From: Pseudomonadota bacterium
GTDB taxonomy: Bacteria > Pseudomonadota > Gammaproteobacteria > Burkholderiales > Burkholderiaceae_C
Assembly: GCA_031119395.1 (NCBI GenBank)
Contig: JAVHYA010000032.1
Coordinates: 1-41,693, forward strand
DNA length: 41,693 nucleotides
Direction: 5' to 3'
The notes beneath the pieces are model-generated. The model was not told the origin of the DNA. It saw only the letters and a list, made by a program, of their open reading frames with translations, and searched no databases. Both the position numbers and the translations under genes were made by a program. The first letter of the stretch is position 1; each line of letters begins with the position of its first letter. Of the stretch, positions 14,235 through 24,516 are shown in pieces.

Positions 14235-15452
14235 ATGAAGATCACGCAAGTCGAAACCGTCCGCCTGGGCGAATTCCCCAACATCCTCTGGGTGCGCCTG
14301 CACACCGACGAAGGCCTGGTGGGCCTGGGCGAGACCTTCATGGGTGCCGCCGCCGTCGAGGCCTACCTGCACGAATGGGCCGCCCCCAAGCTGCTGGGCG
14401 CCGACCCGCTGGCCATCGAGGCGCGCAACCGCGACCTCACCGGCTACCTGGGCTGGCGCGGCTCCGGCGTCGAGACGCGCGGCAACTCGGCCGTGGACAT
14501 CGCGCTGTGGGACCTGTTCGGCAAGGCGGCCAACATGCCGGTGCACACCGCGCTGGGCGGCAAGAGCCGCGATGCGATCCGCATCTACAACACCTGCGCC
14601 GGCTACCAGTACGTGCGCAGCACCGCCAACCAGAGCACGTCGAACTGGGGGCTGGGCCCGGCCGCCGGCGGCCGGCCGAACCCCGCGGGGCCGTACGAGG
14701 ACCTGCAGGGCTTCCTGCACCATGCCGACGAACTGGCCGAGTCGCTGCTGTCCGAAGGCATCACGGCCATGAAGATCTGGCCCTTCGACCCGGCCGCCGA
14801 GAAGAGCCACGGCCAGTACATCAGCAACGCCGACCTCGACACGGCACTGGAGCCCTTCCGCAAGATCCGCTCGGCCGTGGGGCGGCAGATGGACATCATG
14901 GTGGAGTTCCACAGCCTGTGGCGCCTGCCGATGGCGCAGAAGATCGCACGCGCCCTGCAGGAGTTCGACACCTTCTGGCACGAGGACGCGATCCGCATGG
15001 ACAGCCTCGACCTGCTCAGGCAGTACGCCGTGGATTGCAAGGCGCTGGTGTGCGCCAGCGAGACGCTCAGCTACAAGTGGGGCTTCAAGGACTACCTGCA
15101 GACCGGCGTGGCCGGCGTGGCCATGCTCGACCTGAGCTGGTGCGGCGGCCTCACCGAGGCGCGCAAGATCGCCGCCATGGCCGACGCCTGGCAACTGCCG
15201 GTGGCGCCGCACGACTGCACCGGGCCGGTGGTGTGGGCCGCCTCCACGCACCTGAGCCTGCATGCGCCCAACGCGCTGGTCCAGGAAAGCGTGCGCGCCT
15301 TCTTCACCGGCTGGTACAAGGAGCTGGTGACCGAGCTGCCCATCGTCGAGAAGGGCACGGTCCGGCTCAACGACAAGCCGGGCCTGGGCCTCGAGCTGCT
15401 GCCCGACCTGCACAAGCGCCCGGATGCCACGGTGCGTGTCTCCAAGGCTTGA
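14235..15452 (+). CDS. Mandelate racemase/enolase-superfamily sugar-acid dehydratase (DgoD-like)
   Basis: A 405-aa enolase-superfamily enzyme with the N-terminal capping domain (1-125; LHTDEGLVGLGETFMG) and a barrel carrying Mg ligands Glu224 (MVEFHSLW), Glu250 (WHEDAI) and Glu276 (ASETL). His226 next to the first ligand and His326 (VAPHDCTGPV) match acid/base residues of D-galactonate and D-mannonate dehydratase-like members. Lys180 (AMKIWPFD) is on the second strand. It would dehydrate an aldonate to a 2-keto-3-deoxy acid that feeds dgoK/dgoA. It starts 70 nt after dctP, past a terminator. Substrate unproven: galactonate, fuconate, arabinonate or galactarolactone isomer are possible. It is the second, unrelated dehydratase in this locus. 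Confidence 0.85.
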   Translation: MKITQVETVRLGEFPNILWVRLHTDEGLVGLGETFMGAAAVEAYLHEWAAPKLLGADPLAIEARNRDLTGYLGWRGSGVETRGNSAVDIALWDLFGKAANMPVHTALGGKSRDAIRIYNTCAGYQYVRSTANQSTSNWGLGPAAGGRPNPAGPYEDLQGFLHHADELAESLLSEGITAMKIWPFDPAAEKSHGQYISNADLDTALEPFRKIRSAVGRQMDIMVEFHSLWRLPMAQKIARALQEFDTFWHEDAIRMDSLDLLRQYAVDCKALVCASETLSYKWGFKDYLQTGVAGVAMLDLSWCGGLTEARKIAAMADAWQLPVAPHDCTGPVVWAASTHLSLHAPNALVQESVRAFFTGWYKELVTELPIVEKGTVRLNDKPGLGLELLPDLHKRPDATVRVSKA

Positions 15453-15499
15453 CGCGATCGAATCGATGGCCGTGCGCGAAGGCCGGGGGCGGTACGGGC

Positions 15500-16513
15500 T
15501 CAGGCGATCCGCAGCCGCAGCAGCGCGCGCACGAAGCCGTGGTCCGAGCGGGTGCGGTCGCGGCCTTCGTGCAGGTGGTCGTTGAAGTAGTCGACACGCC
15601 GCACGTCGCCCAGGGCGCGGGGAGAGCCGGCCATGAACTCCTCGCTCACGAAGACCTGGTCGAGGATTTCCGGGAAGCCCTGGTGCACGTGCGAGTACGC
15701 CACGTCCTTCTTCAGCGCCGACTCGCCCTGCATCTCGTAGGCGTTGAACAGCGCCACGTCGCGTGCCGACTTGTCGTAGACCGCGTCCGAGGTGGCCGCC
15801 ACCAGCTGCGAGGTCACGCTGTGCGGATGGTCGTTGAAATCGCCCATCACCACCAGCGGCACCTGGCTGCCGCGCAGCAGGTCGATCACGATGCAGCGCA
15901 GGGCCGCGGCCTCGGCGCCGCGCATGAGCAGCGAGCGCAGCGAGGCGCGCGCCGCCACCTTGCGGTCGTCGCGGTCCTCCAGCGACTGGCCGGCGGCATC
16001 GAGCAGGAACTTGGGGCGCTTGGACTTGAGGTGCACGGTCAGCACGTTGACCGGCTGGCCGTGCTTCATGCGCAGCCGCGCGAGCAGGGGCGGGCGCTCG
16101 AAGCGCGTGTGCAGTCCCAGGCCCGGCACGTCGACGGCGATGTCGTCGGGGAAGTCGACGAAGGATTCGATGCCGTCCACCCGCAGCCGGGTCGCGATGC
16201 CCACGCGCGGCGTGCCCTGCGCGCCCTGGGCGGGCGGCGCGCTCTCGGCGCCGGGAACCGCGAGGGTGTCGTAGCGAAGCCCGCTGGCGAGCACCGCATC
16301 CTTGAACGCCGTGTCGTCCCACACCTCCTGCACGGCCAGCACGTCCGCGTTGAGGACGCGGAAGCGCTCGCCCAGCCAGGCCACCTTGCGCTGGTAGTCC
16401 CGCGGGTCGTACGGATCCTGGTTGGCATAGAAGATGCGCTGCGGCCGGGCCAGGTTGAGCAGGTTGCAGGTGGCCACGAACAGCGTCGCGAAGTTCGGCG
16501 GGATGTCTTGCAT
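15500..16513 (-). CDS. Endonuclease/exonuclease/phosphatase (EEP) family protein
   Basis: A 337-aa metal-dependent phosphohydrolase of the DNase I/exonuclease III fold. Asn17 (ATCNLLNL), Glu63 (AVQEVW), His in LTVHLKSKRP, the GDFND motif and the C-terminal SDHGFV make a complete catalytic set. There is no signal peptide. Members act on nucleic acids or phosphoesters, and nothing here tells which. It starts 37 nt downstream of the MFS stop on the same strand and may be cotranscribed with it; it is convergent with the enolase-family dehydratase (47-nt gap). Confidence 0.85.
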   Translation of the reverse strand: MQDIPPNFATLFVATCNLLNLARPQRIFYANQDPYDPRDYQRKVAWLGERFRVLNADVLAVQEVWDDTAFKDAVLASGLRYDTLAVPGAESAPPAQGAQGTPRVGIATRLRVDGIESFVDFPDDIAVDVPGLGLHTRFERPPLLARLRMKHGQPVNVLTVHLKSKRPKFLLDAAGQSLEDRDDRKVAARASLRSLLMRGAEAAALRCIVIDLLRGSQVPLVVMGDFNDHPHSVTSQLVAATSDAVYDKSARDVALFNAYEMQGESALKKDVAYSHVHQGFPEILDQVFVSEEFMAGSPRALGDVRRVDYFNDHLHEGRDRTRSDHGFVRALLRLRIA

Positions 16514-16550
16514 GGCTGCAATCTAACCCGCCGCGTCGGCGCCGTCGGCC

Positions 16551-17774
16551 TCAGGCGTGCCGGACGGCGGCCGGCAGGCTGCCGGCACCCATGTCCACCC
16601 CGCGCCGTTCGCGGCTGAAGAGGATCAGGCCCGCGATGACGACCGCCACCGTGCCGGCGACCACGGCCATCGCGAAGGCGTAGTCGTTGCCGTGGCGCGC
16701 GGCGAGCGAGGCCTGCAGGGTCGCGTTGACCGAGGCCAGCAGGTTGCCGAGCTGGTAGACCAGGCCGGGGAAGGTGGCGCGGATGCTGTCGGGCGAGATC
16801 TCGTTCAGGTGCACCGGGATCACGCCCCAGGCGCCCTGCACGGCGATCTGCATCAGGAAGGCGCCGAAGGCGAGGCCGGCCGCGGTGTGCGAGTAGGCCC
16901 ACAGCGGCAGCACGGGCAGCGCCAGCAGCGCGGCCCCGAAGATGGTCCAGCGGCGCCCGATGCGTTCGGACAGCGTGCCGCAGGCCAGGCCGCCGACGAT
17001 GGCGCCGATGTTCAGCACGATGGTCACCAGGGCCACGGTGTGCGCATCGAAGCCGTGCTGCACGCGCAGGAAGGTGGGGTACAGGTCCTGCGTGCCGTGC
17101 GAGAAGAAGTTGAAGGCGGTCATCAGCACGATGGCATACAGCGCCAGCTTCCAGTCGTGCCGCAGCGCCGCCAGCAGGCTCGGGCGCGGCTGCGCGCGCT
17201 GTCGCTTCCAGGCCGGCGATTCGGGCACGTGCGAGCGCACGTAGAGGACGAGCAGCGCCGGCAGGATGCCGACGAAGAACATGCCGCGCCAGCCGATGCG
17301 GTCGTAGAAGAGCCCGAACACCAGCGAGGCGAGCAGGTAGCCGGTCGGGTAGCCGGCCTGCAGCAGGCCCGAGACGAAGCCGCGCGAACGCGCCGGCACG
17401 GTCTCCATGGTGAGCGCCGAGCCCACGCCCCATTCGCCGCCCATCGCGATGCCGAAGAGCGCGCGCAGCACGATCAGCGTCGCGAGGTTGGGCGAGAAGC
17501 CCGACAGCAGTTCCAGCACCGCGTAGCAGAGGATGTTGGCCATCATGGTCGGCCGGCGGCCGAAGCGGTCGGCCAGGCGCCCGAAGATCAGCGCGCCGAC
17601 GGGCCGCATGGCCAGCGTCAGCGTGATGGCCAGCGCCACCGAGGGGATGGGGGTGTGGAACTGCGCCGCGATGTCCTTCAGGATGAAGACCATCAGGAAG
17701 AAGTCGAAGGCGTCCAAGGTCCAGCCGAGGTAGCTGGCAGCGGTGACGTGGATCTGCTCACGGGTCCAAGACAT
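16551..17774 (-). CDS. MFS transporter, metabolite:H+ symporter type
   Basis: A 407-aa inner-membrane symporter. YLGWTLDAFDFFLMVFILKD in helix 1 (Asp-Ala-Phe-Asp), GRLADRFGRRPTMM (loop 2-3 signature) and FGIAMGGEWGVGSALTMET belong to the branch that holds sialic-acid (NanT), aromatic-acid and lactate (JEN) transporters. The ATG at 17772-17774 (MSWTREQIHV) has AGGAG just upstream; a longer open frame upstream has no site. A carboxylate such as lactate, pyruvate or a hydroxy-acid would fit, and a pyruvate-type thiamine-diphosphate enzyme is encoded next upstream on the same strand, but the substrate is not shown. Confidence 0.84.
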   Translation of the reverse strand: MSWTREQIHVTAASYLGWTLDAFDFFLMVFILKDIAAQFHTPIPSVALAITLTLAMRPVGALIFGRLADRFGRRPTMMANILCYAVLELLSGFSPNLATLIVLRALFGIAMGGEWGVGSALTMETVPARSRGFVSGLLQAGYPTGYLLASLVFGLFYDRIGWRGMFFVGILPALLVLYVRSHVPESPAWKRQRAQPRPSLLAALRHDWKLALYAIVLMTAFNFFSHGTQDLYPTFLRVQHGFDAHTVALVTIVLNIGAIVGGLACGTLSERIGRRWTIFGAALLALPVLPLWAYSHTAAGLAFGAFLMQIAVQGAWGVIPVHLNEISPDSIRATFPGLVYQLGNLLASVNATLQASLAARHGNDYAFAMAVVAGTVAVVIAGLILFSRERRGVDMGAGSLPAAVRHA

Positions 17775-17912
17775 GCGATATCTCCTGGTTGTTTGCGCAA
17801 GGGCGTCGCGCCTGGCAAGCAGAGGAAGAAACCACCTGTCGGTGTGCAGCGTCGGCTTCAATGTAGGAGCCGGGCGCGCGGGGCGCGCGTCGGACGCCGC
17901 CTTGTGTGGCGC

Positions 17913-17929
17913 GGCTTAAGCCTGGCCTA
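17913..17929. promoter_or_regulatory. GGCTTAAGCC palindrome with adjacent GGCCTAAG half-copy
   Basis: A perfect 10-bp palindrome (17913-17922) is followed one base later by a near-repeat of its left half. The site is in the 177-nt gap between the thiamine-diphosphate enzyme stop and the MFS start. It may be an activator or repressor site for the MFS gene; nothing confirms this. Confidence 0.35.
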
Positions 17930-17951
17930 AGTCGGGGCGCACGGCGCAGGC

Positions 17952-19727
17952 CTACCGGCGCCGCCCCAGGAAGGACGCGAAGAGCTGCCGCGCACTGTTG
18001 ACCAGCACCGACCCGAGCTCGGGCTCGGTGCGCGTCATGCCCAGGAAATTGCGCGCCTGCTCGGCCGTGATGTGCGGCGGCAGCGGCGGCACGTTCGGGT
18101 CGGTGCGGCATTCCAGCACCACCGGCCGGTCGGCGCGCAGCGCCTCGTCCCAGGCGGGCCCGACCTGCTCCGGCGCATCGACGTACAGGCCCCGCAGGCC
18201 CAGCAGTTCGGCGAAGCGGTGGTAGGGCACGTCGGGCAGCTGCTGCGTGCTCAGCGTCTTGCCTTCGCCCATCTGGATGCGCTCTTCCCAGGTCACCTGC
18301 GCCAGGTCCTGGTTGTTGAGCACCATCACCACCAGCGTCGGGCTGGCCCACTCGCGCCAGTATTTGGCGATGGTGATGAGCTCGCCCAGCCCGTTCATCT
18401 GCATGGCGCCGTCGCCGATCAGCGCGATCACCGGCCGGTCGGGAAAGGCCATCTTGGCCGCCACCGCATACGGCGTGGCCGAGCCCATGGAAGCCAGCGT
18501 GCCCGACAGCGAGCCCATCATGCCGCGCCGCAGGCGCACGTCGCGCGCGTACCAGTTCGCCACCGTGCCGGCGTCGCCCGTCAGGATGCTGTTCTCGGGC
18601 AGCCGCGGCGACAGCTCCCACAGCACGCGCTGGGGATTGAGCGGGTCGGCCGGCTGCATCGCACGGGCCTCCAGCGTGCGCCACCAGTCGGCGACCTGGC
18701 GCTCGATGCCCTCCCGCCAGGCGCTGCGCGCACGCGGCACCAAGAGCGCCGACAGGGCGCGCAACGTCGGCACGGCCGCGCCGAGCAGGTTGACCTCGGT
18801 CGGGTAGCGCAGGCTCAGCGCGGCCGGGTCGACGTCGATCTGCACCGCACGTGCCGAGCCGGGCTTGGGCAGGAATTCGCTGTACGGGAAGGACGTGCCG
18901 ACCATCAGCAGCGTGTCGCACGACTGCATCAGCTCCCAGCTGGGCTCGGTGCCCAGCAGCCCGATGGAGCCGGTCACCCAGGGCAGGTCGTCGGGCAGCG
19001 CCGCCTTGCCCAGCAGGGCCTTGGCGCAGCCGGCCTGAAGGGTGTCGGCAACCTCGATGAGCAGGTCGGTCGCACCCAGCGCGCCGGCGCCCACCAGCAT
19101 CGCCACCCGCTGGCCGGCATTGAGCACCGCGGCGGCATCGATCAGCGCCTGTTCGTCGGGCAGGCCCGCGCTGCGCGCATGGCCGACGCCGGTGTGCGTG
19201 CTGCCGTGGGCGACCGGCGGGTCCTCGTAGGGCATCTGCTGCACGTCGTGCGGCAGCACCACGCAGGTGACCGTGCGGCGGGCCGCCGCGATGCGCACCG
19301 CGCGGTCGATCAGGTGGCGCACCTGGGCGGGCGAAGTGGCCGTGCCCACGAACTCCGACGCCACGTCCTTGAAGAGCGCGGCCAGGTCGACCTCCTGCTG
19401 GAAGCTGGCCCCGATGGCGGAACGCGGCTGCTGGCCGACCAGCGCCACCACCGGCACATGGTCCATGCGCGCGTCGTACAGGCCGTTGAGCAGGTGCACC
19501 GCGCCCGGGCCCGAGGTGGCGAAGCACAGGCCCACCTCGCCGGTGAACTTGGCATGCGCGCAGGCCATGAAAGCCGCCATCTCCTCGTGCCGCGCCTGCA
19601 CGAAGGACATGGCCCTCGAGCGCTCCAGTGCCACGTCCAGGCCACCCGCGCCGTCGCCCGGGTAGCCGTAGGCGCGGTGCAGGCCCCATTGCGCGAGCCG
19701 CTGCCAGACGAATTCGCTGACGTTCAT
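17952..19727 (-). CDS. Thiamine-diphosphate-dependent enzyme (acetolactate synthase/pyruvate oxidase family)
   Basis: A 591-aa three-domain enzyme that likely decarboxylates a 2-keto acid such as pyruvate. The catalytic Glu48 lies in ARHEEMAAFMACAHAK; FATSGPGAVHLLNGLYDA follows. The central domain (about 190-340) contains MLVGAGALGA. Residues 438-472 are the GDG...NN thiamine-diphosphate/Mg motif (GDGAMQMNGLGELITI ... LNNQD). The N-terminal and cofactor regions resemble PoxB-like pyruvate:quinone oxidoreductases and orphan acetolactate-synthase-like proteins; there is no ilvN-type small subunit nearby, which argues against branched-chain amino-acid synthesis. ATG 19725-19727 (MNVSEFVW) was chosen because the upstream extension is low-complexity shadow. 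Exact reaction unknown. Confidence 0.83.
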   Translation of the reverse strand: MNVSEFVWQRLAQWGLHRAYGYPGDGAGGLDVALERSRAMSFVQARHEEMAAFMACAHAKFTGEVGLCFATSGPGAVHLLNGLYDARMDHVPVVALVGQQPRSAIGASFQQEVDLAALFKDVASEFVGTATSPAQVRHLIDRAVRIAAARRTVTCVVLPHDVQQMPYEDPPVAHGSTHTGVGHARSAGLPDEQALIDAAAVLNAGQRVAMLVGAGALGATDLLIEVADTLQAGCAKALLGKAALPDDLPWVTGSIGLLGTEPSWELMQSCDTLLMVGTSFPYSEFLPKPGSARAVQIDVDPAALSLRYPTEVNLLGAAVPTLRALSALLVPRARSAWREGIERQVADWWRTLEARAMQPADPLNPQRVLWELSPRLPENSILTGDAGTVANWYARDVRLRRGMMGSLSGTLASMGSATPYAVAAKMAFPDRPVIALIGDGAMQMNGLGELITIAKYWREWASPTLVVMVLNNQDLAQVTWEERIQMGEGKTLSTQQLPDVPYHRFAELLGLRGLYVDAPEQVGPAWDEALRADRPVVLECRTDPNVPPLPPHITAEQARNFLGMTRTEPELGSVLVNSARQLFASFLGRRR

Positions 19728-20067
19728 GGTCGGAACCCGCGCAGGGCTGGGTGCGCGGTGGTCGCGCGCCGGTTCATGCAACAGGGGGCAGGGGGCATGG
19801 CGAGTCGATGCATAGTGCGGTCCAGCGGGTGATGGGCGACCGCGCGGCGCGGCCGGTGCCGCGGCCGGAAGACCGGCCTGCGTGTCGACACTAGGCAGGT
19901 GCCGTCCGATTGCAGTAGGTCGGCAGCGCACGCGCTGTAGGAACGATGGCCAGGCCGCCCACGGGGGCCGCCGGCGTTGCAGGCGACGAGATTGCACGGA
20001 GCGTCCTACGCCGGCGTGCCGCGGACAGGTCTACAAGCGACGAGTCACTGTTCACCTGGACCCCACC
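19728..20067. other. 340-nt divergent intergenic region, no gene recognised
   Basis: This is the gap between the divergent thiamine-diphosphate enzyme and DUF305 genes. It must hold both promoters. I see G-rich runs (GGGGGCAGGGGGC near 19790) and a short AGCGC-AC-GCGCT dyad near 19926-19937, but no clear -10/-35 pair, RNA gene or conserved small ORF. Confidence 0.4.
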
Positions 20068-20514
20068 ATGCCCGCCTATGTCCGCTTCGCCGTGATGATC
20101 GGCTGCTCGACCGTCCTGATGTTCGGGCTCATGTACCTCAACACCTATTCGCTCGATCACGTCTTCTTCAGCGAGACGCGCGCGTACATGGCTGTGCTGA
20201 TGGGCGCGGCGATGGCATTCGTCATGATGGGCTTCATGTGGCACATGCACCCGAGGCGCGGGGTCAACGTCGCGATCCTGGCCGGCAGCGCGGCGGTCTT
20301 CGCGCTGGCCCTGTGGCTGGTGCGCAGCCAGGCCACCGTGGCCGACGTGGCGTGGATGCGGGCCATGATCCCGCACCACTCGATCGCCATCCTCACCAGC
20401 GAACGGGCGCATCTTGCCGACCCGCGGGTGCGGCGCCTGGCCGACGGGATCATCGCCACGCAGCGCCGGGAGATCGACGAGATGAAGGGGCTGATCCGCG
20501 ACATGGAGCGCTGA
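20068..20514 (+). CDS. DUF305 domain membrane protein
   Basis: A 148-aa protein with three hydrophobic segments (about residues 5-26, 38-56 and 66-86) and a C-terminal DUF305 domain. The latter shows WMRAMIPHHSIAILTSERAH and a helical tail RRLADGIIATQRREIDEMKG. The paired His in the MIPHHS motif and the Met-rich first half are typical of DUF305 proteins, often found with copper-handling genes, but there is no copper gene in this window. ATG 20068 starts a clean membrane segment; the longer open frame upstream lacks similarity. Role not established. Confidence 0.78.
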   Translation: MPAYVRFAVMIGCSTVLMFGLMYLNTYSLDHVFFSETRAYMAVLMGAAMAFVMMGFMWHMHPRRGVNVAILAGSAAVFALALWLVRSQATVADVAWMRAMIPHHSIAILTSERAHLADPRVRRLADGIIATQRREIDEMKGLIRDMER

Positions 20515-20521
20515 GCGCGGG

Positions 20522-20556
20522 CAAGAAAAAAGGCCATGCCCCGAAGGACATGGCCT
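20522..20556 (-). terminator. Intrinsic terminator of rhlE
   Basis: On the minus strand AGGCCATG-tccttcgggg-CATGGCCT is followed by a T-rich run (TTTTTTCTT), a standard intrinsic terminator 27 nt after the rhlE stop. The same hairpin could end the DUF305 transcript on the plus strand, but without a T-run. Confidence 0.8.
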
Positions 20557-20582
20557 GTGCCTGGACGCGCTGTGCGCCGTGC

Positions 20583-22343
20583 TCAGTAGCCGCCGCGGCG
20601 GCCGCCGCCGCCGCCGAAGTTGCCGCCACCACCGCCGCCGCCGCCGCGGCGCTTGCCACCGCCGCCACCGCCGCCGTAGTTGCCGCCCCCACCGCCGCCA
20701 TAGCCACCGCCGCCACGGCGCTTGCCGCCGCCGTAGCTGTCGACGCTGGTGCGCAGCGGATCGGGCTGGCCCGCAGCGCCGCCGACGCTGTCGGCGCGGC
20801 GGTGCGCCACCATGTCGGCGTGCGACGGGCTGGTGGAGTTGCCGTAGTGCTTGGGCTGGCGCTCGGGCCGGTCCTCGTACAGCGCGTGCGGCTGTGCCGG
20901 GCTGGGATGGTGGCGCTTGGGCGCGTGCTGGCGCGGCGGCTGGCCGTCACGCTGGGCATCGCGCGGCGGGCGCTGGCCGCCCTGGCCGCGGCTGCCGCCG
21001 TTGTTGCCGCCACCGTTGCCGTTGGCACCGCCGTTGGCCTTGCGGGGCGCCTGGCCGGCCTTGTTCTCGCGGATGCGGGTCATCATCTCCTGGCGCGCGG
21101 CCTTGGCGGCAGCGGCCATCACCTCGCGGCTCGGCGGGCGGCCGGCGCCGCCCCACAGGGTCTGGCGGCCCATGGCGATCGGCTCGGCGATCTCGCCTTC
21201 GTCGGGGCCGAAGCCCTCGATGACCTGCGAGGGGATCTGCTGCTTGGTGAAGCGCTCGATCTCCTGCATGAAGCCTTCCTCGTCCAGGCAGACCAGGCTC
21301 ACGGCCTGGCCTTCCTTGCCGGCACGGCCGGTGCGGCCGATGCGGTGGACGTAGTCCTCGGGCACGTTGGGCACTTCGTAGTTCACCACGTGCGGCAGGT
21401 CGTCGATGTCGATGCCGCGGGCGGCAATGTCGGTGGCCACCAGGGCGCGGATGTCGCCGCTCTTGAAGCCCGCCAGCGCCTGCGTGCGGGCGCTCTGGCT
21501 CTTGTTGCCGTGCAGCGCCATGGCGGTGACGCCGTTCTTGGCCAGGAACTCGGCCACGTGGTTGGCGCCGAACTTGGTGCGGGTGAACACCAGCACCTGG
21601 CTCCAGTCGTGCTCCTGGATGATGTGCGCCAGCAGCTGCTTCTTCTTGGCGCGGCCCACCGGGTGCACGACCTGGGTGATGCGCTGCACCGTGGTGTTGC
21701 GCGGGGTGACCTGGATGCTCTTGGGGTTGCGCAGCAGGCCGTTGGCCAGTTCGCGGATCTCGTCGCTGAAGGTGGCCGAGAACAGCAGGCTCTGCTTGTC
21801 GTCGGGCAGCAGGGCCAGGATCTTCTTCACGTCGTGGATGAAGCCCATGTCCAGCATGCGGTCGGCTTCGTCCAGGACCAGGATCTCGACGGTGGACAGG
21901 TCCAGGTTGCCCTGCTGCTGCAGGTCGAGCAGGCGGCCGGGGGTGGCCACCAGGATGTCCACGCCCTTCTTGATGCGGTCGATCTGCGGGTTCATGCCCA
22001 CGCCGCCGAAGATGACGGTGGAGGTCAGCGGCAGGTTCTTGCCGTAGGTGCGCACGGATTCCTCGACCTGGGCGGCGAGTTCGCGCGTGGGGGTCAGCAC
22101 CAGGGCGGCGATGCCGTCCTTGCCGAACTTGTTGGTCTTGCCCTGGCCCTTGGAGAGCTTGTGCAGCAGGGGCAGGGTGAAGGCGGCGGTCTTGCCGGTA
22201 CCCGTCTGCGCGCCGGCGAGGAGGTCATGGCCCTCGAGCACGGCGGGGATCGCCTGGGCCTGGATGGGGGTGGGGGTTTCGTAGCCCTGCTCGCGCACGG
22301 CGGAGAGGATGGCCGGAGCCAGCTTCAGTTCGTCGAAGTTCAT
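20583..22343 (-). CDS. rhlE: DEAD-box RNA helicase RhlE
   Basis: A 586-aa ATP-dependent RNA helicase that acts in ribosome maturation and RNA decay. The Q motif ([10 protein letters not shown]), Walker A AQTGTGKT (45-52), PTRELA, DEAD (158-161), SAT (189-191) and [10 protein letters not shown] are intact. After the helicase core (about 1-375) comes a basic tail and then a long Gly-rich C-terminus with repeated YGGGGGG and GKRRGGGG units ending GRRGGY, a probable RNA-binding, disorder-prone tail. E. coli RhlE is shorter; extended basic/Gly-rich tails are common in betaproteobacteria. There is no Shine-Dalgarno sequence before the ATG, and a small hairpin lies just upstream. Likely monocistronic with its own terminator. 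Confidence 0.92.
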   Translation of the reverse strand: MNFDELKLAPAILSAVREQGYETPTPIQAQAIPAVLEGHDLLAGAQTGTGKTAAFTLPLLHKLSKGQGKTNKFGKDGIAALVLTPTRELAAQVEESVRTYGKNLPLTSTVIFGGVGMNPQIDRIKKGVDILVATPGRLLDLQQQGNLDLSTVEILVLDEADRMLDMGFIHDVKKILALLPDDKQSLLFSATFSDEIRELANGLLRNPKSIQVTPRNTTVQRITQVVHPVGRAKKKQLLAHIIQEHDWSQVLVFTRTKFGANHVAEFLAKNGVTAMALHGNKSQSARTQALAGFKSGDIRALVATDIAARGIDIDDLPHVVNYEVPNVPEDYVHRIGRTGRAGKEGQAVSLVCLDEEGFMQEIERFTKQQIPSQVIEGFGPDEGEIAEPIAMGRQTLWGGAGRPPSREVMAAAAKAARQEMMTRIRENKAGQAPRKANGGANGNGGGNNGGSRGQGGQRPPRDAQRDGQPPRQHAPKRHHPSPAQPHALYEDRPERQPKHYGNSTSPSHADMVAHRRADSVGGAAGQPDPLRTSVDSYGGGKRRGGGGYGGGGGGNYGGGGGGGKRRGGGGGGGGNFGGGGGRRGGY

Positions 22344-22692
22344 TGAGATGAAAGAGCGCCTTGCACGGCGCGGTGTTCTTTGGGTATCGGCCTGCCGCGG
22401 TGCGCTCGCTGGGAGCGGCCGGGCCAGTCAAAGGCAGATGCAATCGAGAGAGAGCGGGAGCCAGGAAGGGATTTCCGTCGTCCCCGGCAGGAAGCCGGTG
22501 TTGCGGGTAACTGCGCCCGGCAACCCGCGTATTGTCGCATGAGTCGCCGCCCGGCGTGGCCGCGGTGCGGATTTTCGGCGCCGGGCGGCCCGGCCGACGT
22601 GGGTGCGCGGATAATCCACGGTTTCGCGCCGGCCCGGCCCCCGGGCGCCTTCGCATCGCACGGCGCGCTCCCACCCACCTGAAGATACGCCC
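22344..22692. other. 349-nt divergent region between rhlE and ettA
   Basis: No gene is recognised. Close to rhlE, the minus-strand leader can pair GCGCC with GGCGC around GTGCAA (about 22354-22369) and AAAGA with TCTTT outside it, an imperfect hairpin ending about 10 nt before the start codon. GCGGGT/ACCCGC (22503-22508/22523-22528) form another dyad. GGATAAT at 22612-22618 is a possible -10 for ettA. All are weak. Confidence 0.4.
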
Positions 22693-24354
<1,662 letters not shown>

Positions 24355-24381
24355 GCCGCGCACCGCGCGCTGCCCCGCCAG

Positions 24382-24406
24382 GGCCCGTCGTCGACGGGCC
24401 TTTTTT
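24382..24406 (+). terminator. Intrinsic terminator of ettA
   Basis: GGCCCGTC-gtc-GACGGGCC is an 8-bp perfect stem followed by TTTTTT, 28 nt after the ettA stop. Confidence 0.88.
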
Positions 24407-24516
24407 CTTGTCCGTCGGCGGCGCCGGTGCAGGACATCGCCGCAAATCGCGGCCCGGCCCTTGGCAGCGCCGGGGGCCCGCGCGCACACTGCCGCGATCC
24501 TTCGACGGAGAACCGC

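Noticed and set aside
19785-19800. GGGGGCAGGGGGC as a G-quadruplex
   Set aside because: Only two runs of G are present close together; four are required for a single-strand quadruplex.
20583-20730. Dense CCGCCGCC repeats
   Set aside because: They are the Gly codons of the RhlE tail on the minus strand, not an independent repeat element.
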